Shown: piece after piece, positions 8,417 through 16,904 of the stretch | Numbering within the stretch: position 1 is the stretch's first letter | Layout: the number at the start of each line of letters is the position of its first letter | Notes under the pieces: generated by a model | What the model was told of the DNA's origin: nothing | The model's input: only the letters and a program-made list of their open reading frames with translations | Databases searched by the model: none | Position numbers and translations under genes: made by a program | IMG/VR virus record: IMGVR_UViG_3300006316_000001 | Coordinates: 1-64,000 of that record | Source: a virus | DNA: 64,000 nt | Direction: 5' to 3' (one strand)

Positions 8417-8475
8417 AGGGGTAGGAAACGCCCTACCCACAGAACAATTATACTGATTGGGGATGTGGTGTATTA
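8417..8475 (-). promoter_or_regulatory. Promoter and leader hairpin of the TS-family gene
   Basis: Minus strand -10 TATAAT (8447-8452); the -35 is weak (AATACA at 16 bp). The leader has a 7-bp hairpin GGGTAGG-GCGTTT-CCTACCC (8419-8438), in the same position as the palindrome of the other cassettes but with a different sequence. Confidence 0.55.
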
Positions 8476-9153
8476 TGCGAACTCTGAGTCACGCTCCATC
8501 GCCATGAAGTATTTGAATTCAACATCTTCAACTTTAGCGGTGAATTGGATGATCTTCTTCTTGTTGATTTCAACATGGTAGTTCAGCGGAAGAAAGTCTA
8601 ACTTGTTACCTTTCTTGCTATGTTTCAGGAACACTTTGAACTCGCCAAGATCTTCTTCAGAAATCAACATAGAGTGGACGCGCTTAGGCTTCTCTTTATC
8701 AAGAGCCTTCAGATAAACCTTACCACCTTCACCAACGATAGCGATATCTTCAACACCAAGAGTAGTAGCGGCACTGATCACAGCCTTCAGTTTTTCTTCA
8801 GGTAGAGATAGCTCAATGTCAGCTTCAGGGAAGTTAACGTCACGCTCATCGTAGATCAGGTCTTCTTTGTCTGAGTAGTAGTACTCTTGAGAAGCGCCAG
8901 TAGCATCAGTGATAACAACTGACTTTTCGCCGAACTTGAAGTCGGGATCAGTGAACAACTTTAGAACCTTCAGGAAACCGGAAAGGTCATGAAGAGGAAC
9001 TTCTACAGGAAACTCGTCTTCAACTAGACAGCTGATCAGTGTTGTCTTCTTTTCGTTAACGGTCTTGATAACCTTGCCTGGAGCGATTACAATGTGTTGG
9101 TTGAATTTCGCGCAGTTTTGTAGAGCTGTGATTGTTAGTTCAGATAATTTCAT
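8473..9153 (-). CDS. 45: DNA polymerase sliding clamp (gp45-like)
   Basis: 226 residues, near the 228 of T4 gp45, starting MKLSELTITALQNCAKFN (T4: MKLSKDTTALLKNFATIN). Acidic, with alternating beta-strands and a conserved end (FMAMERDSEFA; T4: YVVALEADSTHDF). As a homotrimeric ring it tethers the polymerase at 13188-15839 and is loaded by gp44/gp62 homologues at 16425-17836. In T4 it also activates late transcription; here late genes probably use a phage RNAP instead. Confidence 0.88.
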   Translation of the reverse strand: MKLSELTITALQNCAKFNQHIVIAPGKVIKTVNEKKTTLISCLVEDEFPVEVPLHDLSGFLKVLKLFTDPDFKFGEKSVVITDATGASQEYYYSDKEDLIYDERDVNFPEADIELSLPEEKLKAVISAATTLGVEDIAIVGEGGKVYLKALDKEKPKRVHSMLISEEDLGEFKVFLKHSKKGNKLDFLPLNYHVEINKKKIIQFTAKVEDVEFKYFMAMERDSEFA

Positions 9154-9165
9154 GTTGCCGCCTTA

Positions 9166-10110
9166 TTATAGGTCAAAGATAGAAGTTTGTTGAACTGGGT
9201 TACAGTTCGGTTTAAATGCTGTCAACTCTTTCAAGAAAAGTGACATACGTTTTTGCATCATAAAGTTCATGGTTTTATTCATACCATGACGAGTTCGATT
9301 TTCCCAAGCACGTTCACAACCAAGTACAACACTTTCAGGGATGTGCTCAAGATTTAGAGAAATTAGTTTACGGTTACGGACGAAGCGAGCATACATCTCT
9401 TCACCAACATGGGTTCTGAATACTTCCTCACCCTTACCGAGTGCTTCATACGCCTCATCCTTCAGTTTCTGAGAAATTGGCGGAGCTCTGAACGCAGACA
9501 AACCTTCTTGCTTACGTTCGAATTTTACTTTGAAGAAGTCATCAGGACATCTTACTGACGGAACGCCATCTGACTCATCACCGTGCATTATAAGATCAAA
9601 TTCAAATCGCTTAGGATCATCAATCTTAACATACGGGATCTTGCGAATTTTATCACAAGGGCGTGTTTGTTTAACTAGAGGATTTTGGAGTAGTGCACCG
9701 AAATCCTTATCGTTTGAAATAATCAACAATGGTTCAGTTGTAGTTTGAGCCATCCAGCCGATGATATCATCCGCCTCAGCGCCTTGAACCTTCATTGTTG
9801 GGTAAGGGAAGTTATCTTTGATTTCTTCAGTGATTTGAGAAATCATAGTCATAATTTCTTCCCAATCGTTGTCTTCGTCTGGAGAATTCTTACGAGTCCA
9901 TTTATACAACGGGAATTCTTTGTTACGCCACGCTGATGAGTCAAAGATTAGATGCATCTCGCCCCATTCATCGCGGTACTTTAAGTTGTGAGCACGAATT
10001 GTATTCAGAACCAAGTGACGGATATACTCAAGGTGAGGTCGCTGACCGCCTTTGATATCAACGTGTAGGGCAGCGAATATAGTGCCCGAAAAATCAAGTG
10101 CAATTGCCAT
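9166..10110 (-). CDS. rnh: RNase H / 5'-3' exonuclease (T4 Rnh-like)
   Basis: 314 residues of the FEN-1/5'-nuclease superfamily. Metal-binding acidics are visible in MAIALDFSG, LIFDSS, QGAEADDIIGW and IISNDKDFGAL, in the order of T4 RNase H. It removes RNA primers from lagging-strand fragments. The last seven residues, QTSIFDL, look like a clamp-binding (PIP-like) peptide. Confidence 0.88.
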   Translation of the reverse strand: MAIALDFSGTIFAALHVDIKGGQRPHLEYIRHLVLNTIRAHNLKYRDEWGEMHLIFDSSAWRNKEFPLYKWTRKNSPDEDNDWEEIMTMISQITEEIKDNFPYPTMKVQGAEADDIIGWMAQTTTEPLLIISNDKDFGALLQNPLVKQTRPCDKIRKIPYVKIDDPKRFEFDLIMHGDESDGVPSVRCPDDFFKVKFERKQEGLSAFRAPPISQKLKDEAYEALGKGEEVFRTHVGEEMYARFVRNRKLISLNLEHIPESVVLGCERAWENRTRHGMNKTMNFMMQKRMSLFLKELTAFKPNCNPVQQTSIFDL

Positions 10111-10117
10111 AGTTTTA

Positions 10118-10198
10118 CGCCTTAGAAAGAGGGGAAGGGTTAACAGCTAACCCTTTACCCCATAACAGCCATTATACGCTTATTAGTAGAGAAGTAAA
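10118..10198 (-). promoter_or_regulatory. Sigma-70 promoter cassette before RNase H
   Basis: Minus strand: TTTACT (10193-10198), 16 bp, TATAAT (10171-10176). A variant palindrome GGGTTA-GCTGT-TAACCC lies at 10137-10153. It drives RNase H and the clamp. Confidence 0.8.
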
Positions 10199-10208
10199 GC
10201 TTTTTAGG

Positions 10209-10367
10209 CTATTCTCCGAAAAGAATATTTTGCTTTTCTTCGTCATCCTTCTTGAGTTTGATACGTTGCTCAAGAGTAAGATCTTTAGAGTCATCAACCT
10301 CACGTTCATGCTCTTCAATCAAAGAGCCATCACGTACATGGCTCTTAATCTTAACACGTTTAACCAT
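10209..10367 (-). CDS. Small charged protein downstream of gp32
   Basis: 52 residues starting MVKRVKIKSHVRDG, rich in Lys, Glu and Asp. The ATG is 4 nt after the gp32-like stop codon, suggesting translational coupling. The frame also runs back through the gp32 tail, where its Leu/Met-rich translation is a shadow and not part of this gene. Function unknown. Confidence 0.55.
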   Translation of the reverse strand: MVKRVKIKSHVRDGSLIEEHEREVDDSKDLTLEQRIKLKKDDEEKQNILFGE

Positions 10368-10371
10368 AGGC

Positions 10372-11451
10372 TTACAGTTCCATGTTAGCGAACGGGTCGT
10401 CCTCATCAGCACCAGCGGTTGTATTCGCGCCAGCAAAAGGATCAGGTTCATTACCAGCAGCATTAGCTTGACCAGCATTAGCATTAGCGAACGGATCAAC
10501 ATCATCAGGTTTAGCTTGACCAGCATTAGCATTAGCGAACGGATCAACATCATCAGGTTTAGCTTGACCAGCATTAGCATTAGCAAACGGATCAACATCA
10601 CCCGCTTGTTGCTGTTGAGCTTGTTGAGCTTGTTGAGCCTCAAACGGATTACCACCAGCGCCAGCCGCTTGAGCAGGACTGTACGCTTCACCAGTGATAC
10701 CAGCAACATACTGAGCGCCAAGAACTTTGATCATTTGATCTTTGAGCTCATCGTACTTTTTCCATTTGTCTTCAGTAACGAATTCTTTGAGATCAAACAT
10801 ACCGTTGTAGATTTTCTCAAGAACACCGTCATTTTCATGAAGGAGTGAAGGAGAATCAAACTCTGAATCATCATAGTTCAGGTAACCTGATTTATCTTTG
10901 GTGCGAACACGGAAGTTAGCGCCATCATCTAAATCAAATGGATTCATTGGCATTTGATCTTCATACTCAGGAGCCATCTTGGCCATGATCTTCTTCTGAA
11001 TCGCTGGACCAAATTCCCAAAGGAAGTTTTTACCATTGTTTTCAGGGTGAGCTGGATCATTGATAACCACGATGTTAGCAACATAACGTAGGCGGCGACC
11101 ACGCTTCTTAACTTCGTCTTGGTCATTACCATGGTTACGTTCCCACTGTAAGTGGTTAAGTTCAGCAACCGGATCATCTTGACCTAGAGAACGAAGAGAA
11201 CGGTTCCAGTAGTTACCGCCTTTGCCTTTGAATGAAAACTCAATCCACTCAACCCAAGACAGTTCGCCTTCAGCTTGACCCCAAGGCAGGAAACGGATAG
11301 TGGCAGAACCCACTTTAGTGTTCTTGTCATACGTCGGCTTCCAGAAACGCTCATCTTTAGGAGAACCGCTACCGCCTGCATTTTCAGCAGCTTTCTTTTG
11401 TAGGTTAGCTAGAACGTTTTTCTTATTTTTTCGTAATTCAGCAAATGACAT
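10372..11451 (-). CDS. 32: gp32-like single-stranded DNA-binding protein
   Basis: 359 residues from the ATG at 11451 (AAGGA 9 nt upstream; the frame extends to an unlikely TTG). The N-terminal basic segment (MSFAELRKNKKNVLANLQKK) corresponds to the cooperativity LAST-type domain. ATIRFLPWG matches the T4 gp32 core AVIRFLPS. The C-terminal about 110 residues are Ala/Asn/Gln-rich with five DPFA motifs and an acidic end (DEDDPFANMEL), acting as the protein-interaction tail. Zinc ligands of T4 gp32 are not obvious. It coats ssDNA for replication and recombination. Confidence 0.85.
   Translation of the reverse strand: MSFAELRKNKKNVLANLQKKAAENAGGSGSPKDERFWKPTYDKNTKVGSATIRFLPWGQAEGELSWVEWIEFSFKGKGGNYWNRSLRSLGQDDPVAELNHLQWERNHGNDQDEVKKRGRRLRYVANIVVINDPAHPENNGKNFLWEFGPAIQKKIMAKMAPEYEDQMPMNPFDLDDGANFRVRTKDKSGYLNYDDSEFDSPSLLHENDGVLEKIYNGMFDLKEFVTEDKWKKYDELKDQMIKVLGAQYVAGITGEAYSPAQAAGAGGNPFEAQQAQQAQQQQAGDVDPFANANAGQAKPDDVDPFANANAGQAKPDDVDPFANANAGQANAAGNEPDPFAGANTTAGADEDDPFANMEL
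10465..10600 (-). repeat. 48-bp tandem repeat in the gp32 C-terminal tail
   Basis: Three near-identical 48-bp units begin at 10465, 10513 and 10561 and encode DVDPFANANAGQAKPD. Units 1 and 2 are almost perfect; the third has drifted at its end. In-frame units mean copy number can change without breaking the protein. Confidence 0.95.
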
Positions 11452-11478
11452 ATTATTTTTCCTTGTGCCCAATTGGGC

Positions 11479-12081
11479 TCAGTTATTTAGATATCTCTGA
11501 AGTGTCGGCTTTAGAGACTCGGTATCAGTTTTAATCCAGGATTCATATTTCACTATCTTTCTTCGAATACTTGGCCAAACAAACTTGTCAGTAATCTTCC
11601 TGTCCCATTTATCCATCATTGCCCCATGGGTCAACATGTTGATGATACAAACAGTTTCCAAACTAACGTGTCCGCCATTCATTGCCTGAATGATAATGGG
11701 GATTCCTCCCGAAACGGAGTCGAACAGAAGCTTGAATTCTACACCGAGGGTCATGAGCCTTTTCAGGTCATCCTCAAAAATGTAGTCAATTCTATGCTGT
11801 CGCGATTTCCAATCCCTAAACACAAAATCCTCAAATTGGGATACGTGCGTTTTTCCTTGCAATATATTGGCCATGAAGAAGTTACCAAGGTCACCACGAA
11901 GATATTCGTAAGCTAGTGCATGATAAAAACTCTTATCAGGTCTTGCCTCGAATTGCTCCATTGTACCTCTGACGCGCCCCTTCATACGCCAAATATCATA
12001 ATTTTCACTTTCGAAGTGTTGTCTTATAGCAAGACACAGTTTATATGCCTGAAAGCCATTGAGTCGGTTGCTATATGACAT
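11479..12081 (-). CDS. 59: gp59-like replicative helicase loader
   Basis: 200 residues from the ATG at 12081 (GGAG 7 nt upstream). It begins MSYSNRLNGFQAYKLCLAIRQH, like T4 gp59 with its G-x-x-x-YKLYLMIKQH segment, and is all-helical and basic. Later motifs VEFKLLFDS and CIINMLT...DKWD correspond to T4 KKVEVSAFKEIF and LLDSFLNIIDKHD. gp59 places gp41 on gp32-covered forks. It lies directly upstream of gp32, as expected for a partner. Confidence 0.75.
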   Translation of the reverse strand: MSYSNRLNGFQAYKLCLAIRQHFESENYDIWRMKGRVRGTMEQFEARPDKSFYHALAYEYLRGDLGNFFMANILQGKTHVSQFEDFVFRDWKSRQHRIDYIFEDDLKRLMTLGVEFKLLFDSVSGGIPIIIQAMNGGHVSLETVCIINMLTHGAMMDKWDRKITDKFVWPSIRRKIVKYESWIKTDTESLKPTLQRYLNN

Positions 12082-12083
12082 GT

Positions 12084-12500
12084 TTATCTCCAACGCGGTA
12101 CTATACCAGTGATATATTCAATACAACGACCGATAAGGTAAGCGCGATGTTTACCGCCATGCGATGTAATCAGTTCACGGATTGCGCCAAGGTGAGCTTC
12201 AATTTGCATATCAATGCAATCCAACTCTTCCTTACGCTTCTTACTTTCATCAGCCAAAGCATCAAGACGCGCTTCATTCTCAAGATGACGCGCCAATTCA
12301 TCAGCCACTAAGACATCAGCTGACACGAATTCGAGAGCACCAACGCCACTATCACGTATATCCGCTGTGTACCAACCGCCACAAGAGTATTGGTTTTTCT
12401 TACAACGAATACAGAATGTTGTATCTCCATTACTGAATTCAACACCGCGATAACCACCCTTCAGGAACACAGTTCCTTTACATTGAACTTTGATCGTCAC
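12084..12500 (-). CDS. Hypothetical protein with Cys-rich N-terminal half
   Basis: 138 residues. Four cysteines in the first 40 residues (CKG, CIRCKK, CGGW) could bind zinc; a charged helical region follows (about 65-115: ENEARLDALADESKKRKEELD), likely coiled coil. The stop overlaps the gp59-like gene's ribosome-binding region, and its start overlaps the upstream gene, so it is in the same operon. No family recognised. Confidence 0.6.
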   Translation of the reverse strand: MTIKVQCKGTVFLKGGYRGVEFSNGDTTFCIRCKKNQYSCGGWYTADIRDSGVGALEFVSADVLVADELARHLENEARLDALADESKKRKEELDCIDMQIEAHLGAIRELITSHGGKHRAYLIGRCIEYITGIVPRWR

Positions 12501-12756
12501 GTTTCACCTCCAAGTGCTTGTATCGGTCGTGTAGAAACGAAGTTGATGACTCATATTTATCACCGGACATGGATTCGGAGTCTCCTTTGCATACTTTGAA
12601 TATGAATTTGAAGGCGCGTCCGTCCAGTGAGACGTCAGTTACCTCAATCACAACCCATTCAGCACCCCATTTGACGCACTCAAGCAGGTCACCAACTTCA
12701 ACATACACACGCTTGCATATGAAGTCCTCTAATTTACGTTTGAAAGTTCTTTTCAT
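12478..12756 (-). CDS. Hypothetical protein
   Basis: 92 residues from the ATG at 12756 (GGAG 6-7 nt upstream). It has a basic start (MKRTFKRKLEDFICKR) and a beta-rich middle (VYVEVGDLLECVKWGAEWVVIEV), like a small SH3-type barrel. It overlaps the next gene by 23 nt. Function unknown. Confidence 0.55.
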   Translation of the reverse strand: MKRTFKRKLEDFICKRVYVEVGDLLECVKWGAEWVVIEVTDVSLDGRAFKFIFKVCKGDSESMSGDKYESSTSFLHDRYKHLEVKRDDQSSM

Positions 12757-12815
12757 AACATTCTCCAGTTGTTTTAACGAGTAACCCTCGAAAGGGCTAC
12801 TGATTAACACAACTA

Positions 12816-13046
12816 TTATTGTTCAAAGGTTTCTAACACTAAGTCTGAATCAACAGTATATGCTTCAGCCAAGAATTTATTACACGCGAAGATATGACCC
12901 TTCGCCACGAATGTAACGCATTCAGAACCGTCTTCTAAGCTATACTCACCATTCAGTTCTGAATTAACAATCAAACCGTGCTTACCAGCAAGTTTAGTTA
13001 GGTCACCAGTTAGAGGAGCTATAGAAACGAATACCATTTTAGACAT
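12816..13046 (-). CDS. Hypothetical protein, first gene of the gp59-gp32 operon
   Basis: 76 residues starting MSKMVFVSIAPLTGDL, compact alpha/beta composition, no family recognised. It is transcribed from a cassette identical to the one at 1103-1180, including the start region, yet the proteins are unrelated. Confidence 0.6.
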   Translation of the reverse strand: MSKMVFVSIAPLTGDLTKLAGKHGLIVNSELNGEYSLEDGSECVTFVAKGHIFACNKFLAEAYTVDSDLVLETFEQ

Positions 13047-13123
13047 AATTTAGAACCTTTAATAAAGGGGGTTAACCGTTAACCCCATAACAACCATTAT
13101 ACTCTAATTGAACGAGAAGTAAA
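13047..13123 (-). promoter_or_regulatory. Sigma-70 promoter cassette (identical copy)
   Basis: TTTACT (13118-13123), 16 bp, TATAAT (13096-13101), 19-bp palindrome at 13068-13086. About 86 bp are identical to 1099-1181. Confidence 0.88.
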
Positions 13124-13149
13124 GCTTTTTAATAAAGTTTTTTAATGCA

Positions 13150-13176
13150 CAAAAGGCTCCCGAAGGAGCCTCTTTA
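13150..13176 (-). terminator. Rho-independent terminator after DNA polymerase
   Basis: Minus strand GGCTCC-TTCG-GGAGCC then TTTT, 11 nt after the polymerase stop. Confidence 0.88.
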
Positions 13177-13187
13177 TTATGGGATGA

Positions 13188-15839
13188 TTAACAGAAGAAA
13201 TCTTCGAGTGTCGCCACAGGTTCGGTGGTCCAGCCAATCAGGTCTGTCATATCACGAACAGGTTTAAGGAACGTTTTCTCAAACATGATGTCGTAATCAA
13301 CTTTCTTGTGGAGGTCCAGCTCAGGCGGTAGTACATCAGTGAACCCAATGACATTCTGATTCAATTTGTTCGGTAACTCTAAGTGTATGAACTTCATCTT
13401 ATCAGCCACACCAATAAACTCGTAGCTGTCATCGAGACCATAGTCCCTCAGCGCCTTATTGTAGACAATACCCGCCCGAGAGTGAATTGGAACCGTCTTA
13501 CCTTGGATGAAGTTACCAGCAACATCACAATAGGATTCTTCCAGCTTATTCACGCCACGAGGGAACGCTATGGCTTCAGGCTTCTCTTCTCGGAATCGTT
13601 TCTTGAAGTCAGCAATGAAATCCTGAACGTCAGACTCTTCCTTATTGAGTACAAGCTTCACAACATTCTTGGAAGCATCACGGACGAACTGTGGTGTGGA
13701 AGATTTAACAACCATACCGATACCCATCACCTTGATATATGCTTCTTCGAATTGCACGCCTTCTGAGTTCCAAACTGACATAGCATACATCTTCTTAGAA
13801 CAGAATACTGAGTTGTCTGAGATAACCTCACGCGCCATAATCATCTTCTGTGAATAGCTGTTACAGTACTGTGCCAAATCTTCGTAACCGCGATCAATCA
13901 TCGGAGTCATGTGGTCGTCACAGAACTGGTCAAGAGCACGTACCGCTTTCTGAACATCTTCACCTTCTTTCGCATTATGATCGAAACCGTGTCGTTCACC
14001 TAGGATTGCGCAAACAGGCTCCATGTTAACGTAGATTGAGTCAGTATCAGTGTACACTACGTAGTCAACGCCATCAGTCTTCAGAACGCCATTCAGGTAC
14101 TCATTTGTCTTACGGCCAACCCAACGGATTGCCAACTGACCAGCCAATGTGATTGACTCAGCGATACGGATATCAAACATACAGAAGTAGATGTTTGCGA
14201 GTGCGCCATAAAATGAGTTTAGAAGGATCTTACGAACCTGCTGACCGCCACCTTTCAAGGACTCTTGCTTGGCAATTTCTGTGACTAGTGCATCAAAATT
14301 ACCAACATCCATACCATACTTACTGTACATTTCGTTGATGACATTAACGTCACCACTCTGAACCAATTCACCGTCCTGTTCATGAACGAGCATTTGCTTC
14401 TTGATCGCCTTACGTTCTTTATATAGGCGTTCCATTTGTTGACCAGCAATACCTTGGAAAGATCGCAGGAATGTGTTACCTGAAGGAGCTACAGACAAAT
14501 CACCATCAGGGCGATCATAAGGTTCACCATCAACCATCATATCAACGTTGACTTGCGGAACCACCTTACTGGTGATCGTTTCTGGGCTCATGTTCCAGCC
14601 CATGATGATATGAGGATATAGTGAGTTCAAGTCGAATGAGCAAACCCAGCGGTGCTTACCTACCTGTGGAGCCTTAACGAACGCACCTTCATAATTCACT
14701 TTGTCATGGTTCTTCTTGTTCGGTAAGATGATATTCTTATCAATCAAGTCACGGTAGAAGATATTTTCCCAAGTTGCCACCGGAGAAGATACATCATTAT
14801 AGTTGATGCCCGCAGCATACGCTACCGCGAATGTGATACCGAGGAAGCCTAACTTCTCTTCAAGTTGAACGATTAGGGCTACATCGACCACGTTGTACGT
14901 AGCATAAAGTTCCCAGTCCTTCTTATGAAGTGTGCGTAGATCTGAAGCGACACTAGAATAATCAACCTTCTTACGACCAAGTTCAACCGATGCGATAAAG
15001 TCAAGCTTGTAAGATTCACGGGTGATGAAGCGGTTCTTCTTATACAGCTCAATGTAATCAAGGTCAGCGATACCACAGATATTAGCTTTGTATTCAAGCT
15101 TACCTTGGAACTCTTTCTCACGCACCATAACTTGACCCCATGGTGACAAGTCAGACATATCAAGACCCATGCGTTGGATACGGTTACACATGTAAGGTAA
15201 ATCGAAACCGCTTGAGTTCCAACCAGTGATGTATGCTGGGTAGTTTTCACCCCACCAACCCATCATGTGTTGAAGTAGCTCCAACTCATCATCCATTACA
15301 AATGAGATGACATCATCAGGGTTCACTTTCTCATCTTCAAGTAGGCGACGAACTCGTTCATTTACTGCAAAATCGCCCAAGCCCCAAACTCGATACTTCT
15401 TAGTGAATGTGTCATAGATACACATACAGTTTATAGCCCACGCTGCCTTTCCAGGATCAGGGAAACCCTTTTCAGCCGGACACTCAATATCGAGGAAGAA
15501 CCCGCGAATTAGTGAAGTGTCGTAGCTGTTTTCCATATCTTTGAACTTTTCATGAAGCATTGCATATTGGAAGTTACGGTTTCCGTAGATAGTCAAGCCG
15601 GAAACGTCATGAGCTTCACGGATAGCATTATTGGCTTCGCGAACGTTCTTGAATTTCTTAGGTAAAAGTGGAACACCAGAAACCAACTCCTTGAAGTTTG
15701 TATTTTGGCCATGAGCCTCGTAATACATGGTGGGTTGGTAGTCAGTTATTTTCGCATACTTAACCTCACCATTGTGGCTGTATGTTAAGAAGATGTTGTT
15801 ACCACGCTGTTCTGCGTTGATGTAGAATAATTTAGACAT
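13188..15839 (-). CDS. 43: Family B DNA polymerase (gp43-like)
   Basis: 883 residues from the ATG at 15839 (AGGG 5 nt upstream; an in-frame GTG lies two codons earlier). Exonuclease motif I is FFLDIECPAE (about 117), with further exo motifs around ITGWNSSGFDLPY and YNVVDVALIVQLE. Polymerase motif A is DLNSLYPHIIMGWN, motif B is KILLNSFYGALAN, and motif C is YTDTDSIY. Thumb and palm match the T4/RB69 type in length (T4: 898). The C-terminal ATLEDFFC is the likely clamp-binding peptide. It is the replicative polymerase with proofreading. Confidence 0.97.
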   Translation of the reverse strand: MSKLFYINAEQRGNNIFLTYSHNGEVKYAKITDYQPTMYYEAHGQNTNFKELVSGVPLLPKKFKNVREANNAIREAHDVSGLTIYGNRNFQYAMLHEKFKDMENSYDTSLIRGFFLDIECPAEKGFPDPGKAAWAINCMCIYDTFTKKYRVWGLGDFAVNERVRRLLEDEKVNPDDVISFVMDDELELLQHMMGWWGENYPAYITGWNSSGFDLPYMCNRIQRMGLDMSDLSPWGQVMVREKEFQGKLEYKANICGIADLDYIELYKKNRFITRESYKLDFIASVELGRKKVDYSSVASDLRTLHKKDWELYATYNVVDVALIVQLEEKLGFLGITFAVAYAAGINYNDVSSPVATWENIFYRDLIDKNIILPNKKNHDKVNYEGAFVKAPQVGKHRWVCSFDLNSLYPHIIMGWNMSPETITSKVVPQVNVDMMVDGEPYDRPDGDLSVAPSGNTFLRSFQGIAGQQMERLYKERKAIKKQMLVHEQDGELVQSGDVNVINEMYSKYGMDVGNFDALVTEIAKQESLKGGGQQVRKILLNSFYGALANIYFCMFDIRIAESITLAGQLAIRWVGRKTNEYLNGVLKTDGVDYVVYTDTDSIYVNMEPVCAILGERHGFDHNAKEGEDVQKAVRALDQFCDDHMTPMIDRGYEDLAQYCNSYSQKMIMAREVISDNSVFCSKKMYAMSVWNSEGVQFEEAYIKVMGIGMVVKSSTPQFVRDASKNVVKLVLNKEESDVQDFIADFKKRFREEKPEAIAFPRGVNKLEESYCDVAGNFIQGKTVPIHSRAGIVYNKALRDYGLDDSYEFIGVADKMKFIHLELPNKLNQNVIGFTDVLPPELDLHKKVDYDIMFEKTFLKPVRDMTDLIGWTTEPVATLEDFFC

Positions 15840-15870
15840 ATGCACCCTTTGCTTTGCATTAATGTTATGT

Positions 15871-15899
15871 AAAAGAGCCCAGTCATAACGGCTGGGCTC
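15871..15899 (-). terminator. Rho-independent terminator
   Basis: Minus strand GAGCCCAG-(9 nt)-CTGGGCTC followed by TTTT, between the MazG-like gene and the polymerase start. The polymerase must be reached by readthrough or an unseen promoter; none of the TATAAT cassettes lies in this gap. Confidence 0.75.
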
Positions 15900-15916
15900 A
15901 CGATCACTCAGTTCAA

Positions 15917-16414
15917 TTATCCGCGAATGAACTCATTCAGGTCGATCTTAGGATGATTAAGTAGCTTACATACTTTGTCATCACTATTGCGGTGAATTGA
16001 GTAGCGAGGAATTCCGCCAACGTGAGTGCAGACGATACAGTGTGATTCCGTATTACCATTATAAAGCTCATTGAATGAAGCTTCAGCGAAACCGTAGTCT
16101 ATTGTGTATTTAGTGTGGTTCTCGCCACAAACCGCATTAATCGCGCCTTGGTATTCGTGACCGTGAAGGAAGTTGAAACCGGACACAACTACATCAAGGT
16201 CACAACCGCCATCAAGAACTTCGCTCATATCACGATTAGCGATAGCTCGAACGGTCTCATCCAACTCTTCTTGAATGCGTTTAGCTTGATTATCTAACGC
16301 AGCCCAATATTCGTCAGAACCTATCACTGGTGGCGTTTTACCCCAAATCTCATTGAAAAGCTTAACGTTGTTGAATGTTGTCATTTGTTGAGTGTTTTCT
16401 GATACTTTTGACAT
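15917..16414 (-). CDS. MazG-like nucleotide pyrophosphohydrolase
   Basis: 165 residues from the ATG at 16414. RIQEELDETVRAIANRD followed by VLDGGCDLDVVVSGF fits the EExxE...DxxxD helical metal site of MazG-like enzymes. The C-terminal half is a less typical Cys/His-bearing extension (ESHCIVCTHVGG). It may clean the nucleotide pool or degrade (p)ppGpp-type signals, as proposed for phage MazGs. The start overlaps the clamp-loader gene's end region by context but not by sequence. Confidence 0.6.
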   Translation of the reverse strand: MSKVSENTQQMTTFNNVKLFNEIWGKTPPVIGSDEYWAALDNQAKRIQEELDETVRAIANRDMSEVLDGGCDLDVVVSGFNFLHGHEYQGAINAVCGENHTKYTIDYGFAEASFNELYNGNTESHCIVCTHVGGIPRYSIHRNSDDKVCKLLNHPKIDLNEFIRG

Positions 16415-16424
16415 GGATGTTTCC

Positions 16425-16904
16425 TTAGCTATTAGCCTTCTTTTGAGACTTCTTACGTTTGTTTTTCTGGATCCCACCCGCAACTTCCAACAGTTGGTCA
16501 AGTTGCGAGTCTGTTAGAACGCGAATCGCGTCCATTGCCTTTTCTTTTGTGTAGCCAGTCTTGTCCATCACATCCTTTAGTCTGGCTCCCTTAGCGGCTT
16601 TAGCCCACTTAGCAAACCCACGATGAGCAGGAATGGCACCCTTCAGGAAAACATATTGATATTCCTTGGGGATATGAGGAAGACGATTCATCAGTTGTGC
16701 AAACGGCATCGTATTTTGCGCCTGCATCAATCCTTTATTGATGATGAATGGGTCAAACCCCCGTAACTCTGGGTCATTTTCACGCAGGTCGTTCTTATCT
16801 TTGTTAATGCTACCAAGCCAATCAAACAGAGCAGGAGCAGCAGGTCGCTTATACTCCTCAACTATTTCTTCGGCTTCAATTTCTTCACCGAATAAGTTAA
16901 TCAT
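16425..16904 (-). CDS. 62: Clamp loader small subunit (gp62-like)
   Basis: 159 residues (T4 gp62: 187). It has a short acidic N-terminus, then FDWLGSINKDK, LPHIPKEYQYVFLKGAIPAHRGFAKWAKA (T4: YNYLMAAVPRGKRYGKWAKL) and a Lys-rich tail. It overlaps the gp44-like stop by 1 nt, as in T4, and with gp44 forms the ATP-driven loader of the sliding clamp. Confidence 0.8.
   Translation of the reverse strand: MINLFGEEIEAEEIVEEYKRPAAPALFDWLGSINKDKNDLRENDPELRGFDPFIINKGLMQAQNTMPFAQLMNRLPHIPKEYQYVFLKGAIPAHRGFAKWAKAAKGARLKDVMDKTGYTKEKAMDAIRVLTDSQLDQLLEVAGGIQKNKRKKSQKKANS

Noticed and set aside
10252-10848. Long plus-strand open frame opposite the gp32 tail, rich in ISIS/RINI repeats
   Set aside because: It is the antisense shadow of the 48-bp gp32 repeats; no ribosome-binding site and the sense gene is well supported.
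16426-16445. Fourth phage RNAP promoter (17/20 match, minus strand)
   Set aside because: It lies in the coding end of the gp62-like gene and differs at the initiating bases (AGCTA instead of AGGAA); left as a remark in the first finding.
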